Numbered from the stretch's first letter, positions 48,112-61,180 are shown. The stretch is 64,000 bases of DNA from Tieghemostelium lacteum (GCA_001606155.1 LODT01000028.1:906735-970734), one strand, 5' to 3'. The notes: a model not told the origin generated them from the sequence alone. Numbers and translations are program-made.

Positions 48112-48534
48112 TTATTGTTTGTTTTTGTTGATGTAATCAATCAAGAATTTGTATTCTTCAGATTCACGACCAAAGGTGGTGATGGCAACAGAGGAACAGG
48201 CAACAACTTTACGAGCAGTAGCTTCTTTGTCGAGTTTGCAGAGACCAACCCATTCACCCAATAATTTGTTATCAGAGATTGGGATCAATGGAATTTTTGA
48301 TTCTTCGCACAAAGCTTTGATCAATTTGACGTAGTTTGGTTCATCACAGTTGTCAGCTAAGATACAGACACGAGCAGTTCTTTTATCCAAAGCTTTGACG
48401 ACTTCATGGAGACCACGAGAAAGACCTTGAACAGCTTGAGATTCTTTTAAGACTTTTTTCAAAGCGCTCATTGGGTCTAAGGTTTTTTCTAATGGGTTGG
48501 TGCTTGGGGTTGATACAACATCTCCTTCTGACAT
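48112..48534 (-). CDS. rps12: 40S ribosomal protein S12
   Basis: A 140-residue, intronless protein. The match is unmistakable: DPMSALKKVLKESQAVQGLSRGLHEVVKALDKR, ARVCILADNCDEPNYVKLIKALC, IPLIPISDNKLLGEWVGLCKLDKEATARKVVACSSV. It belongs to the eL30/eL8 kink-turn binding superfamily and sits in the beak of the small subunit. Coding GC is higher than in its neighbours, as expected for a highly expressed gene with preferred codons. It converges with the synergin-like gene. Confidence 0.98.
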   Translation of the reverse strand: MSEGDVVSTPSTNPLEKTLDPMSALKKVLKESQAVQGLSRGLHEVVKALDKRTARVCILADNCDEPNYVKLIKALCEESKIPLIPISDNKLLGEWVGLCKLDKEATARKVVACSSVAITTFGRESEEYKFLIDYINKNKQ

Positions 48535-49112
48535 TTTCTGATTTATAGTTTACTTTTCTTTAAAAAGAATTCCTTACTAATATTTTTTATTTCTTAATAT
48601 TAATAATTCTGATCAAAATTTCGTGTATACAAAATATCTCTTTTTTGATTATTCATTGATAGTTTTCCACATTAACTCAAAATTTCATAATCTTTTAGAT
48701 TATAAGTTATCTTGAATAGATAACACATTTTTATATGAACATTCATAGTTTTGGGGGTAGATGTAGAAAAAATTTGAGATAGAGGGTGTAGGTACCTACA
48801 TATTGTATCTTGGTAAAAAAACTATTGAAAAAAAAAAAAAAAAAATTTTTAGAAAATTGATTTTTTATAAATTGTAACGTTTATTTGATCAAAAAAAATA
48901 AAGAATATAAAGTAGTAAATTAAATTAATAATAATAAAAAGATTCTTTATTAAAATTATTAAATTCTAATAATTAATAAATTAATTATGATAAAGTGAAA
49001 TTTTGTTGGATTTGGTTTTTGTTGGGAGGGGAAGTGATTTTATTATTTAATAAAGTATAGTATGTTTAAAATGATTGTTTGTTGTTTGTTAGGAAATTGA
49101 TTGAGTAATAAC
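48535..49112. promoter_or_regulatory. Promoter region of rps12 and 3' flank of the Kelch-RING gene
   Basis: About 580 bases, with an A17 run around 48830-48844. Between 48755 and 48800 a purine-rich, less AT-rich patch (GGGGGTAGATG, GATAGAGGGTGTAGGTACC) lies upstream of rps12. It could be an activating element, since ribosomal protein genes often share such sites. The element is not known to me. Confidence 0.35.
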
Positions 49113-51622
<2,510 letters not shown>

Positions 51623-52621
51623 TTAATGTACATTAAAATTATAAATATATACACAAACTAAAGAGGTGTGGGGTTTTTTTGAAAGGTTGGTTTTTTTTTT
51701 TTTTTTTTTTTTTAATTCAATTCACCAAAGTTGTATCGATTTTTTTGCAATTATGACACAATATTAAATAATCCTGCTGGAATTGGTAAATCGAAATTAT
51801 CACGAAATTTAATTATAATCAGTCTTTTGGAATTAATAAATAAACAATGAATCTAAATATCTATTAAACAATGAATATATTGTTATATAGGGAGTATAGA
51901 TGTGGAAATAAATAAAATTTGTGTGAATAGTAAATAATAACAAAAAAAAAAAATAAAAAAATAAATTGACATTTTTAGACTTTGTGACAATTGTTAATTG
52001 GACTTTTTGATTTGTTTTGGTTTTATCATATATCAACTTTTTTTTACATTACTGCAAATTTAAATTTAATCATAGGTGTGTAAATAAAAATTAAAAAATC
52101 CTTTAAGTAATATTTCAACTCTCTTTCTTCCATGAGATTTTTAGAGTATTTATTTAATTATAAAAATAATAATAATCCAATAGAGATGTGTGATTAATTA
52201 TTTTATAAATAAATTTGGTATATATCTAAAAATCAAATTTTGATAGGTATAATGAAACTTCTTAAAATGATTTTCTGAGCTTATTTTTGTTATAGGTGGC
52301 AAATCCATCAAAGACTTAACCAAGGAGTCATAAACAAATACGAAAGTCTTAATGTTAATAAAAATAGATATTTTCAAAACATATTACACTAAAATGTGTA
52401 ACTATGTGTATTTAAATTTTTACAAAATAATTAACAAAGAAGAGATAATTTAAAAATTATGTAATTCACAAAGAAATAATAATAAAAACAGGTTGAAAAT
52501 AACAACTTGTTACATAAAACACTGGTATCCTGATTTGATAGATATTTTTTATTTTTTTTCAATTAAAAAACAAAAAAAAACTCAATCTTAGAATAAAAAA
52601 AAAAAACAAAAGAGGTGAGGA
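51623..52621. promoter_or_regulatory. Divergent intergenic region, Kelch-RING / DNase II
   Basis: Nearly 1 kb, AT-rich, with a T23 run around 51690-51712. No intact gene is seen; the longest open frame on the minus strand is translated T-rich sequence. The last 60 bases are A-rich with an AGAGGTGAGGA leader before the DNase II start. Confidence 0.45.
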
Positions 52622-53809
52622 ATGTATAACATTACTATTGTATTATTACTAGTATTGGTATTGACTAGTTACTCACTGGTCGTCAGTGGTTCTAGTGGTG
52701 TTCAATGTTTAGATGAAAATGGTGATAAAGTTGATTGGTGGGTTATACAAAAACAACCCACACTTTCAGGTACCACCGGTAGATTTTTAGAGGGTTTAGC
52801 TTATTCTTATGCTGATGAATATAGTGAGACTTTAGAGTTGTCAACAAAGTGGTTAAATGCTAGTAATACTGCATTGGCTTATACATTGGCTCAGATTTAC
52901 TCTGATTCCAAGAGTGATGATATGTTGTGGATCATGTATAACGATCAGTTACCTGAAGAAGGAAGTTCTGCATCTAGTGACTCTGAAGAGTCTTCAGATG
53001 GTCAAGGTCCTATTAGTAGTACATTTGCACATTCTAAGGGTACTTTGGCATTCAAGAAATCCAATGGATTCTGGTTGATTCATTCCACACCTAGATTCCC
53101 TTGGGACCCACATCAGAGTGCATACATATTCCCAGAGAATGAGGTGAATAACGGTCAGTCTTTCTTATGTGTTTCCTACGACACTCAAGATAACTTTGAT
53201 AAGATTTCAACAAAACTCTTTATCAACAGACCATATATCTACGCTTACAATATCCCAGATACCAGTATAGGTGTATCGACATCTGTCATTAACAGCCTTA
53301 TCAATGGTGATTATGAATCATCTCCAGCAACTGACACTAACGCCTTATACTCATTGAAAGGTGTTGAGTTCCAAGTCTTTGCAAAGAACAAACAGTGGAA
53401 TCAAGACCTCTACGAAATGCTCATTCAACCAACACTCAACCAAAACATGTTGGTTACCAGTTGGAGACTTGGTGCAAACTCCACCATCATGCCTACATTC
53501 TGTACACCAACCTATGACTATGATTCAGTCAATACCATGAATTTTGTCTTTTCAGGTGATGGTTCAGACCAGTACACTTGGAGATACACTAAAGATCACT
53601 CTAAATGGGCCATCTCATTCAAAGATGCCGAAACTTCCTATGTGTGTATTGGTGATATCAATAGAATGTACTCACAATACAAAAGAGGAGGAGGTTCTGC
53701 CTGTTTTTCAAATAGTATACTTTGGACATCTTATTACAATACCATCTCCAATGCTGCCTATTGCTCATCATCTGAATACAAAAATACTGTAAAAATTATC
53801 AATAATTAA
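52622..53809 (+). CDS. Secreted/lysosomal deoxyribonuclease II
   Basis: A 395-residue, intronless protein. A signal peptide (MYNITIVLLLVLVLTSYSLVVSG) is followed by the family opening VQCLDENGDKVDWWVIQKQP. Two HxK catalytic motifs are visible: AHSKGTLAFKK near residue 137 and DHSKWAIS near residue 325, the latter matching the animal active-site DHSKW. Other landmarks are GFWLIHSTPRFPW and GQSFLCVSYDT. DNase II is an acid, cation-independent endonuclease. In a bacterivorous amoeba it would digest prey DNA in phagolysosomes. A short acidic Ser insert (SSASSDSEESSDG) precedes the first motif. Confidence 0.93.
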   Translation: MYNITIVLLLVLVLTSYSLVVSGSSGVQCLDENGDKVDWWVIQKQPTLSGTTGRFLEGLAYSYADEYSETLELSTKWLNASNTALAYTLAQIYSDSKSDDMLWIMYNDQLPEEGSSASSDSEESSDGQGPISSTFAHSKGTLAFKKSNGFWLIHSTPRFPWDPHQSAYIFPENEVNNGQSFLCVSYDTQDNFDKISTKLFINRPYIYAYNIPDTSIGVSTSVINSLINGDYESSPATDTNALYSLKGVEFQVFAKNKQWNQDLYEMLIQPTLNQNMLVTSWRLGANSTIMPTFCTPTYDYDSVNTMNFVFSGDGSDQYTWRYTKDHSKWAISFKDAETSYVCIGDINRMYSQYKRGGGSACFSNSILWTSYYNTISNAAYCSSSEYKNTVKIINN

Positions 53810-53946
53810 TATTATTGATTCGAATCTATATTTATATTTATCCAATAAGGAATAATAAAAATAACACAAATAACCTTATTTAAGAAGATTTTGGTTTTTT
53901 ATTATAATAGTAATAATATTAGATAATGTGTGTGATAATTTGAATT

Positions 53947-55819
53947 TTATTGGAATAATTCACCAATTTTATATCCAAGTTCATCAACAAACATTTTTAA
54001 AGATGAAGAGGATTTGTTACGAATACCTTCACAAATATCAGGGAAAATGGAGATATCAAAGAAATCAATAGACAATAGATAAACTAAGAAATGGAAATCT
54101 GAAAAGAAGGTGAGGGCAGAATGATCTTGGTTTTCCAAGTGATAATTTGCCAAATCACCCTTATTTGGAGCAGGATCACGATTTTCGATAGGAAACTGTT
54201 GTTGGAATATAGATTTATCTTCACGAGCCTTCACAGGAACAGTGACGATAAAGAAGTTGTTATCAGCCAGAATGGTTTCTACACCCTCTTCGAATACAGG
54301 CGACTTTAGTTTACATTTAGTAGGATCAGTTTGAACTGGAGAGAATTCATTGGTTTTCTCAAGTTTAAGTGCTTGGTCAGAGACTTGGAAGGCCTCGAGA
54401 TTGGATTGACCTTCAGAGTTGATGGACATAATCAAAGTGACAAATGAGCTTCCAAATTGGTTTTGGAAGGATGCGGCTTGGATAATCTCTTTACTTGACA
54501 TTACATATTTTCTCGATGGATGAGAGAATATCCAGCCGACTCTTGTCAGGCCTAGCATTGCTGCAAGGGACTCAATCTTCTCGCCTAGTGGATCATCGAG
54601 TATTGTAACAGTACCATCTTCATTCATTTTCTGTGGAGGTTCGTAGATTACATCTACCAATACTGATTTATCTTCCAAATAATTTCCATAGACAAACCCC
54701 ACTCTTTGTATTTTTTCTTTTTTTTTCAGTTGCAAATACTGTTGAAAAACATTTGCAGATTGAAAATCAACTTTTACACCTGGACATATTGGATTATCCT
54801 GTGCCTTCAATTTCATCTTTAAAGATTCTCTCCACTCTATACACTCTATACACGAACCATGTATACCATGATTCTTACATCTTCTCTTTGGAACCTCAAC
54901 TGCATTTGGATCGTCTTTAGGTAGACAATTAGTACATTTTGATTTTGGTCCATGTAAACACTTTAAAGGTAATGTCTCTGTAGACTTTGTCTTTGGTGTA
55001 AATCCATTACTATTATTCTTATTACTATTATTATTGTTATTATTGTTATTATTATTATTATTATTGTCTTCTTGTTGTTGTTCATCTTCATCTTTCCCTA
55101 TACAATTTGAACATTTTGCTTGGGGTCCATGTAAACATTTATATTCTACTTTCTTTGGTACTTTTATACAATTTGAACATTTTCCATTTGGACCATGATT
55201 ACATAGCCACTTTAATCTATTTCCTTTAAATTTCTTACTTTGACAATTTGGACATGTTATATTATCTGGATGATCACATTTCTTTTCTCCAACTGCTTCT
55301 GAACAAAATACACATTTATCTTGTGGTGGATGTTTACAATTTATATTTCTTTCTGAATTTGGTGATTCAACTACACCATTACCAATTTTACTATTATTAT
55401 TATTATTATGATTACTACTGTTACTGTTATTACTAGTATCCATTGCAACAGTGTTTGATTTTAGATATAATAAATCACAATTTCTAAAATTGAAAATTAA
55501 ATTAAAGAAAGAAGAAAACAGTGTGTTAATTATAATTCATTTAGTAATGAGTTGATTGAAAACTTACTTTATACCGGCTGATGAGAGTGATGAACCAACT
55601 GATAATGGTTGACCAGTTGGTGAGGATGTAATAAATGTATTCTCAATTACTAATCCTTTTTGTTTTAAATATCCAAATAGATCTTTAACAATAGAGTCAT
55701 TTGGTACCTCTATTCTTGTTGTTCCGCTTGATGATCTTACTGCAATTATCTATAATTGTATGGTTTAAAATAATTATTATCAATGTCATAAAATAAGTCA
55801 TATTTTAGCAACTTACCAT
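53947..55819 (-). CDS. npl4: NPL4, ubiquitin-binding cofactor of Cdc48/p97
   Basis: Three exons: 55819-55817 (the ATG alone), 55749-55568 and 55483-53947. Introns have GTAAGT donors and TAG acceptors, and all phases agree, giving 573 residues. Exon 2 and the start of exon 3 form the N-terminal UBX-like domain (IIAVRSSSGTTRIEV ... LSSAGIKNCDLLYL). Five Cys/His knuckles follow (about residues 90-235), most reading C-x-HGP-x(2-3)-KCxNC. The zf-NPL4 and MPN-like core runs from NPICPGVKVDFQSANVFQQYL through RVGFVYGNYLEDK and RVGWIFSHPSRKYVMSS. NPL4 pairs with UFD1 to feed ubiquitinated proteins into p97 for degradation. The C-terminal zinc finger of mammalian NPL4 is absent. Confidence 0.93.
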
Positions 55820-56886
55820 TTTATAAAATGAGTGTTAGTGAAAATCAAAAATAAATTAAAAAATAATTAAAAAAAAATAAAAAAAAATAAACTTTAATTT
55901 GAAAAAAAAAATAAAAAAAACAAAAAAGGAGTCATTATGAATGATACTTACTTCGGGAATCTTTGCATATTTATGCTTCTCAACATATTGAGTTTAATAG
56001 AAAATACTAGTATTTTTAAATTTAATAATATATTCATTTAAAATTTTATATGAATATTCATTATACTAAAATAACTTCATAGATCAAGGTAAGTTGGGTC
56101 GAACTCAGGATTAAAAATAACCCAATTTTGTGGGATGGTTAATTGCAATTTCACCTTGATCCAAACTACGGATGATCTGCCCGAAGTTTGAATTAATTCT
56201 GTTTCCAACTGCTAAGGTATATTTATAGAATAAATTGTATAGACATTACTAACCTGTGGTGGATTTTCGCCCTTACTTTATAATATTTATAGGGTTAATG
56301 AAATATTCATTGAATTGAACCCAATATAAATAATAACTCTAAATATTGGGGTAATAAAAGATTTTCACACAAATAAACATCTCAACAAAATTGTACATTA
56401 TTTAATTTTAATATCCTTTTGTAATACTAAATTATTTATTTTAATATTATATCGGAGCTATTTAATTGTTCTAAATAAAAATTTGAATAATAATTTAATT
56501 GATGTTTAAGACTTAAGAAAGGTTTTTAAAAAATCTTAAAAGAGAAATTTTTATTGATATTTTTTTAACGGTAAAATTATTTAAAAAAAATGTGGTAAAA
56601 TGCTTTAGTTGTTGAGTTGAAATTTAATTCTAGAATAGAACCATAAATTTATAGAAAAGTGAATGTTGGAAATCATGGGAATTCTAGCTTAATGTTAACT
56701 GAAATTTCAGTTAATATATCTTTTACCTAAAAATAACATGTCAAAACTATTACAGAATTTTTCATTTGAATTTATGGGATTCAATTAAAATGAATATTTA
56801 AACCGATATTTGTTTAAATATTTAAACATTGAATCAACAGTGAATTTAAAACTATAAATCACATTTAATTATTTATTTTAATATTT
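55820..56886. other. Intergenic between NPL4 and the first AIFM2-like gene
   Basis: About 1.07 kb. It contains A-rich leader DNA (55855-55930), a less AT-rich structured island (56082-56322, listed separately), and then AT-rich sequence with a perfect 20-bp palindrome at 56695-56714. No protein-coding frame is seen. Confidence 0.5.
56082..56322. ncRNA. Candidate structured non-coding RNA island, strand unknown
   Basis: A 9-bp perfect inverted repeat (GATCAAGGT at 56082-56090 and ACCTTGATC at 56153-56161) would close an 80-base stem-loop. Nested inside are TTGGGT (56094-56099) and ACCCAA (56120-56125). Immediately after comes CAAACT (56162-56167) with AGTTTG (56185-56190). Later a GGGTT/AACCC pair (56292-56296 and 56318-56322) encloses a smaller AATGAA/TTCATT hairpin. 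The region is visibly richer in G and C than its flanks. TCCCACAA on the minus strand (near 56129-56136) fits the upstream DUSE element of dictyostelid small RNA genes. No known RNA family was recognised. Confidence 0.35.
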
Positions 56887-58113
56887 ATGTATATTTATTG
56901 GACAGTTGCAGTTGGTATTATCACAACTTTATATTTAATTAGAAAACACTTTGGTTCAGGGAAATTAGAAATGTCTGGAAATAAAAAAACTGTGGTAGTG
57001 GTGGGTGGTGGTTATGGTGGTATCACTATTTGTAAACAATTGGATCAAAAGTTCAATGTAATTTTAATTGAACGTAAAAAGGCATTTTTCCATAACATTG
57101 GTGCCCCAAGATTGCTTATTGAACCTGAGTTCCATAAGAAACTGTATTTACCCTACGACAACCTAATGAAAAACGGTAGAGTCATCTATCAGACAGCCAC
57201 AGAAATTTCACCTCAAAAAGTGGTTTTGGACAATGGAGAAGAAGTTGCCTTTGACTATTTAGTCATTGCAACAGGCTCAAATAACCCTGCACCTTTTAAA
57301 TCTGGTTTATCTCTAAGTGAGGCACCAACCTATATAAATTCTCTCTCTGAACAAGTTGCTCAGGCTAAGAAGATCCTCATTGTTGGAGGTGGTGCTGTGG
57401 GTGTTGAAGTTGCTGGTGAAATTGTATATAAATACACCGATAAGGAAGTTACCATTGTGAACCCAACTGATAAATTGGTAGCTAATGTCTTTGTAGATAA
57501 ATTCTATCAAAATCTCTCCAAGAAACTAAAATCTAATAACATTGAGGTTGTTGTAGATAAAATTACATTCCCAGAGGAACTTAAAGAGAATCTTAGAGTA
57601 CAATCCAATATTCCATACCATGCAGAAAGAAAAACCTATACAACTGAATCTGGAAGACAAATTGAAGCTGATCTTGTATTCTGGACTGTTGGTAACAAAC
57701 TCAACAATGAATCTCTCCAAACTCATTTTGCAGGAGTTCTAAATGACCAAGGTAGAATTAAGGTTAATAATTCACTCCAAGTCGAAGGACATCAAAATAT
57801 ATTTGCCATTGGTGATATTAACTCAATTCCAGAGTTGAAAACATCCTATCATGCTGGTGCTCATGGTGGTGTTGCAGCATCTAATATCATTGCTATTGAA
57901 TCTGCCAAAGATAAGAGTAATATAAAATTAAAAGAACATAAATCAATGAAACCTACAATGTTATGTTCATTTGGTCCAAAAGATGGTATTGGTCAATTAA
58001 ATGGTTGGGTATTAGGTAAAACTATTGGATCACTCTTAAAATCAAAAAACCTCTTTGCAGACAGATTCTACAAAGAAATGAATAAACCAAAACCATTGGT
58101 ATTTTCAGCATAG
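56887..58113 (+). CDS. AIFM2/FSP1-like NAD(P)H:quinone oxidoreductase, copy 1
   Basis: A 408-residue flavoprotein. The N terminus has a membrane anchor (MYIYWTVAVGIITTLYLI) before the FAD-binding VVVVGGGYGG. The second dinucleotide fold shows ILIVGGGAVGVEVAGEI (NAD(P)H) with the TIVN strand. FAIGDIN near residue 310 closes the FAD site. Length and motif spacing fit the AIFM2 group rather than mitochondrial AIF. These enzymes reduce CoQ10 or vitamin K at membranes and protect lipids from peroxidation. The sister gene begins 108 bases downstream on the same strand and lacks the N-terminal anchor. Confidence 0.88.
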   Translation: MYIYWTVAVGIITTLYLIRKHFGSGKLEMSGNKKTVVVVGGGYGGITICKQLDQKFNVILIERKKAFFHNIGAPRLLIEPEFHKKLYLPYDNLMKNGRVIYQTATEISPQKVVLDNGEEVAFDYLVIATGSNNPAPFKSGLSLSEAPTYINSLSEQVAQAKKILIVGGGAVGVEVAGEIVYKYTDKEVTIVNPTDKLVANVFVDKFYQNLSKKLKSNNIEVVVDKITFPEELKENLRVQSNIPYHAERKTYTTESGRQIEADLVFWTVGNKLNNESLQTHFAGVLNDQGRIKVNNSLQVEGHQNIFAIGDINSIPELKTSYHAGAHGGVAASNIIAIESAKDKSNIKLKEHKSMKPTMLCSFGPKDGIGQLNGWVLGKTIGSLLKSKNLFADRFYKEMNKPKPLVFSA

Positions 58114-58221
58114 TTTCACTTTAATAAAACTTAATTTAAATTATAGATCTAAAACTTTTTTTAGTTTTGAAATTTTTAATAATAATTTTTTGGATTTAGA
58201 TATTTATTATTACATACAAAT

Positions 58222-59367
58222 ATGACATCACATAGTAATAAAAAGACAATAGTTGTGGTTGGTGGTGGTTATGGTGGTTTTTCAATTTGTAAATTATTAG
58301 ATCAAAACTTCAATGTAATATTAATAGAAAGACGTCAGACATTTTATCATAATGTCGGTTCACCAAGATTGCTTATACAACCTGATTTTCACAAAAAGTT
58401 GTATATTCCTTATGATAAACTAATGAAAAATGGTAGGGTTATTAATAAGGTTGCTAGAGAGATTGGAATTGATAGGGTGATTTTAGAAGATGGAGAAGAG
58501 GTTGCATTTGACTATTTGGTAATTGCTACAGGTTCAAATAACCCAGCACCTTTTAAAACTCTTATAAATGTAAATGAAGCACCTACATATATAAACTCTA
58601 TATCGGAACAGGTAGCACAAGCAAAGAAGATATTAATAGTAGGTGGTGGTGCTGTGGGTGTTGAAGTTGCTGGTGAAATTGTATATAAATACACCGATAA
58701 GGAAGTAACCATTGTAAATTCAACAGATAAACTGATATCTAATGTTTTCAAAGAAAAATTCCACCAATTATTAGAAAAGAAACTGAAAACACATAGGGTT
58801 GAAGTGGTTACTGATAAAATTGCTTTTCCAGATGACATTAAAGAATTATTAAAAACTCAATCTGCAATTCCTTATCAATGTGAAAGAAAAACCTATACAA
58901 CAGAATCTGGAAAACAAATTGAAGCTGATCTCGTATTCTGGACTGTTGGTAACAAACTCAATAACGAACCGCTACAAACTCATTTTGCAGGAGTTCTAAA
59001 TGACCAAGGCAGAATTAAAGTTAATAATTCACTTCAAGTCGAAGGTTACCAGAATATATTTGCCATTGGAGATATAAATTCGATATCTGAACTCAAAACT
59101 TCATACCATGCCACTTCACATGCTGAAACTGCAGCATCTAACATCAATGCAATTGAATCTGCCAAAGATAAAAATAATGTAAAATTAAAAGAACATAAAT
59201 CACAGAGTCCAATGATGGTTGCAAGTTTTGGACCTAAAGATGGTGTTGGTCAAGTTTATGGATTGGTAATAAGTGGGTTCGTAGTATCTCTTATCAAATC
59301 TAAAGAACTTTTTGTTGATAGATTCACCAAAGCACTAAATAATCCGAAACCCTACACTTTTTCATAA
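58222..59367 (+). CDS. AIFM2/FSP1-like oxidoreductase, copy 2
   Basis: A 381-residue tandem paralogue starting directly before the FAD motif (TIVVVGGGYGGFSICKLLDQNF). It carries the same second Rossmann fold (GGGAVGVEVAGEI) and FAIGDINS. Without the copy 1 anchor it is probably soluble, or attached by another route. Identity with copy 1 is uneven: a 62-base block around the NAD motif is identical at every position, while the N-terminal third differs at most third codon positions. This pattern points to gene conversion between the copies. Confidence 0.88.
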   Translation: MTSHSNKKTIVVVGGGYGGFSICKLLDQNFNVILIERRQTFYHNVGSPRLLIQPDFHKKLYIPYDKLMKNGRVINKVAREIGIDRVILEDGEEVAFDYLVIATGSNNPAPFKTLINVNEAPTYINSISEQVAQAKKILIVGGGAVGVEVAGEIVYKYTDKEVTIVNSTDKLISNVFKEKFHQLLEKKLKTHRVEVVTDKIAFPDDIKELLKTQSAIPYQCERKTYTTESGKQIEADLVFWTVGNKLNNEPLQTHFAGVLNDQGRIKVNNSLQVEGYQNIFAIGDINSISELKTSYHATSHAETAASNINAIESAKDKNNVKLKEHKSQSPMMVASFGPKDGVGQVYGLVISGFVVSLIKSKELFVDRFTKALNNPKPYTFS

Positions 59368-60115
59368 ATTCCATCTATAGATAATATTGTATACAATGAA
59401 CTTAATTTGCGTGTGAATCTACATTAAGTTTTTTTATTTTAAAGGAGAGTGTGTGGTGAGTAAAAGGTGGTAATTTTAAAAAAAAATTCTAAAATTATAC
59501 AAAGTATTAAACAGATATAGAATTATTAACACATTTACCACTAATAAAACACATTTATTTTAAAAAAAAGTGTAATTTTAAATTTAAATATTATATTGTG
59601 TGTTTCTATCTATCAATTGGAAAATAAAAATATTTAAACAACAAAAAAACCACACTCTATATAATACTACCCTGTTTATAATACTATTGGTATTGTTGTT
59701 ATTAAAATACTTGCCAATTTGTCATTGTCCTTTTTCAAAAGGTATGGAAATTTATAATATTTACCACCATCACCAACACAAACCATCAAATTAGAATAAT
59801 TCATTATAAATTTACACATTTAAAAATAATTTTATTATATTTATGAAATGAATATAAAATACCTATATATAGTATAATGTGTTTAAATGAAATCACTTTA
59901 TTAGATTCAAATCACCTATAGAGACAGAGAATAGACAACCACACACATAACACAAATTTAGCCATCATAGAGTTAGTTTAAACAATTTTGATGGAAAATT
60001 TTAAATATTATTAATTATATTTATATTGATTATTAACCACTTAACTATAACCAATTCTCTATAGAATTATCATAATAGTATTTATAATAAAAATAGACAG
60101 AAACACAATATTAGA
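59368..60115. other. Intergenic, 3' of the AIFM2-like pair
   Basis: About 750 bases. A non-ATG open frame (59600-59794) contains a hydrophobic run but has the composition of AT-rich spacer and is not called a gene. The last 200 bases hold the promoter of the two-pass membrane protein gene. Confidence 0.4.
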
Positions 60116-61180
60116 ATGAATATAATTAGTCCTGTAAATAAAAGTTTAGCATTACTTGAAACAAAATCACCAACATTGAAAAACAAAAATAAATCTTCAC
60201 CATATCAGTCACCTTCACTATCACCATCTTCCAAATTTAGACTTTCACAACACAGAGAAGAAATTCAAGCACTTTCACCACTTTCCGACAATACACATAA
60301 TACCATTGACACTATTAACGCCAGTGTGGTTTTAAATAAATTACAATTTAATTCACAACCAAATGATAACTATATAACAACAAATACACAACCAACCCAA
60401 AACCAATTATCCAATAGTACCAACACATTTTATGAAATTAATATAAATGATCCACCACAATTGTCCGAACAAAGAATACCAACTATAGTACCAAACACCA
60501 CTAATAACACTACAAGTGGAGGTGCAGTTATAAATTTTAATGAATTGATGGCAAATAATGCTGCAGCAGCAGCTGCTAGTGCGAATAATGCAGAAGTTGA
60601 TGAAGATGCAGCGGAAGAAGCTAGACTGCAATTGGAGAACAGAAATAGAATAATAGCCGAAATTCAACAGGAGCTGGCGAGAACCTCTCTAATGTCAAAT
60701 TTCACTAGATTTACTATAGCCTATGGTAGTTTTGGTATAAGTTTGGTATTGGCAACTGTTATAATGTTTATAGTTGGTTTTTTGAAGGAGAATGAAACTA
60801 TAATATTTTCAGGTATCGTTACAAGTCCTATAGGATTTTTAATGATTAATCATAGTATTCATATGGCATATAGAAGATCACGTAGAAGAATTCAACGTCT
60901 ACATGAACAACAACAGAGATTGGAGAATCCTGAACCTATTGATATGTCACAGATTCCTTCTAAATTACAGTGCCTGTCTATTGATATTCTGTCCTCTATG
61001 CCAACTACACCAATGTCACCTGACCTTGTACCTGTTCAACAACAACCACAACAAGATAATAATCAATCTGAAATATCAACTATTGAATCACACCCTATTC
61101 AAATTATTGAACAAAATAATAATACTACTAGTAGTACATCTTTTATTATTGGAACCAGTAGTTCCGCAATTCCCGCATAA
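60116..61180 (+). CDS. Two-pass membrane protein with disordered ends, unknown function
   Basis: A 354-residue, intronless protein. The N-terminal 140 residues are Ser/Thr/Asn-rich. An Ala-rich stretch (NAAAAAASANNA) then leads into an amphipathic helix (EEARLQLENRNRIIAEIQQELARTS). Two hydrophobic helices follow (YGSFGISLVLATVIMFIVGFL and TIIFSGIVTSPIGFLMINHSIHMA), then a strongly basic stretch (YRRSRRRIQRLHEQQQR) that should stay cytosolic. The tail is Pro/Gln/Ser-rich. No domain is recognised. The layout (helix, hairpin, basic stop) resembles small ER or endosomal proteins. Confidence 0.6.
   Translation: MNIISPVNKSLALLETKSPTLKNKNKSSPYQSPSLSPSSKFRLSQHREEIQALSPLSDNTHNTIDTINASVVLNKLQFNSQPNDNYITTNTQPTQNQLSNSTNTFYEININDPPQLSEQRIPTIVPNTTNNTTSGGAVINFNELMANNAAAAAASANNAEVDEDAAEEARLQLENRNRIIAEIQQELARTSLMSNFTRFTIAYGSFGISLVLATVIMFIVGFLKENETIIFSGIVTSPIGFLMINHSIHMAYRRSRRRIQRLHEQQQRLENPEPIDMSQIPSKLQCLSIDILSSMPTTPMSPDLVPVQQQPQQDNNQSEISTIESHPIQIIEQNNNTTSSTSFIIGTSSSAIPA

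Noticed and set aside
56085-56105. U1 snRNA on the minus strand (ACTTACC)
   Set aside because: Sequence after the match does not form U1 stem-loops, and the same bases are part of the inverted-repeat stem.
56093-56108. tRNA T-arm (GTTCGACCC on the minus strand)
   Set aside because: No matching acceptor, D-arm or anticodon stem can be drawn around it.
59600-59794. 64-codon frame with a hydrophobic stretch
   Set aside because: It begins at GTG, has no ATG, and its composition is that of AT-rich spacer.
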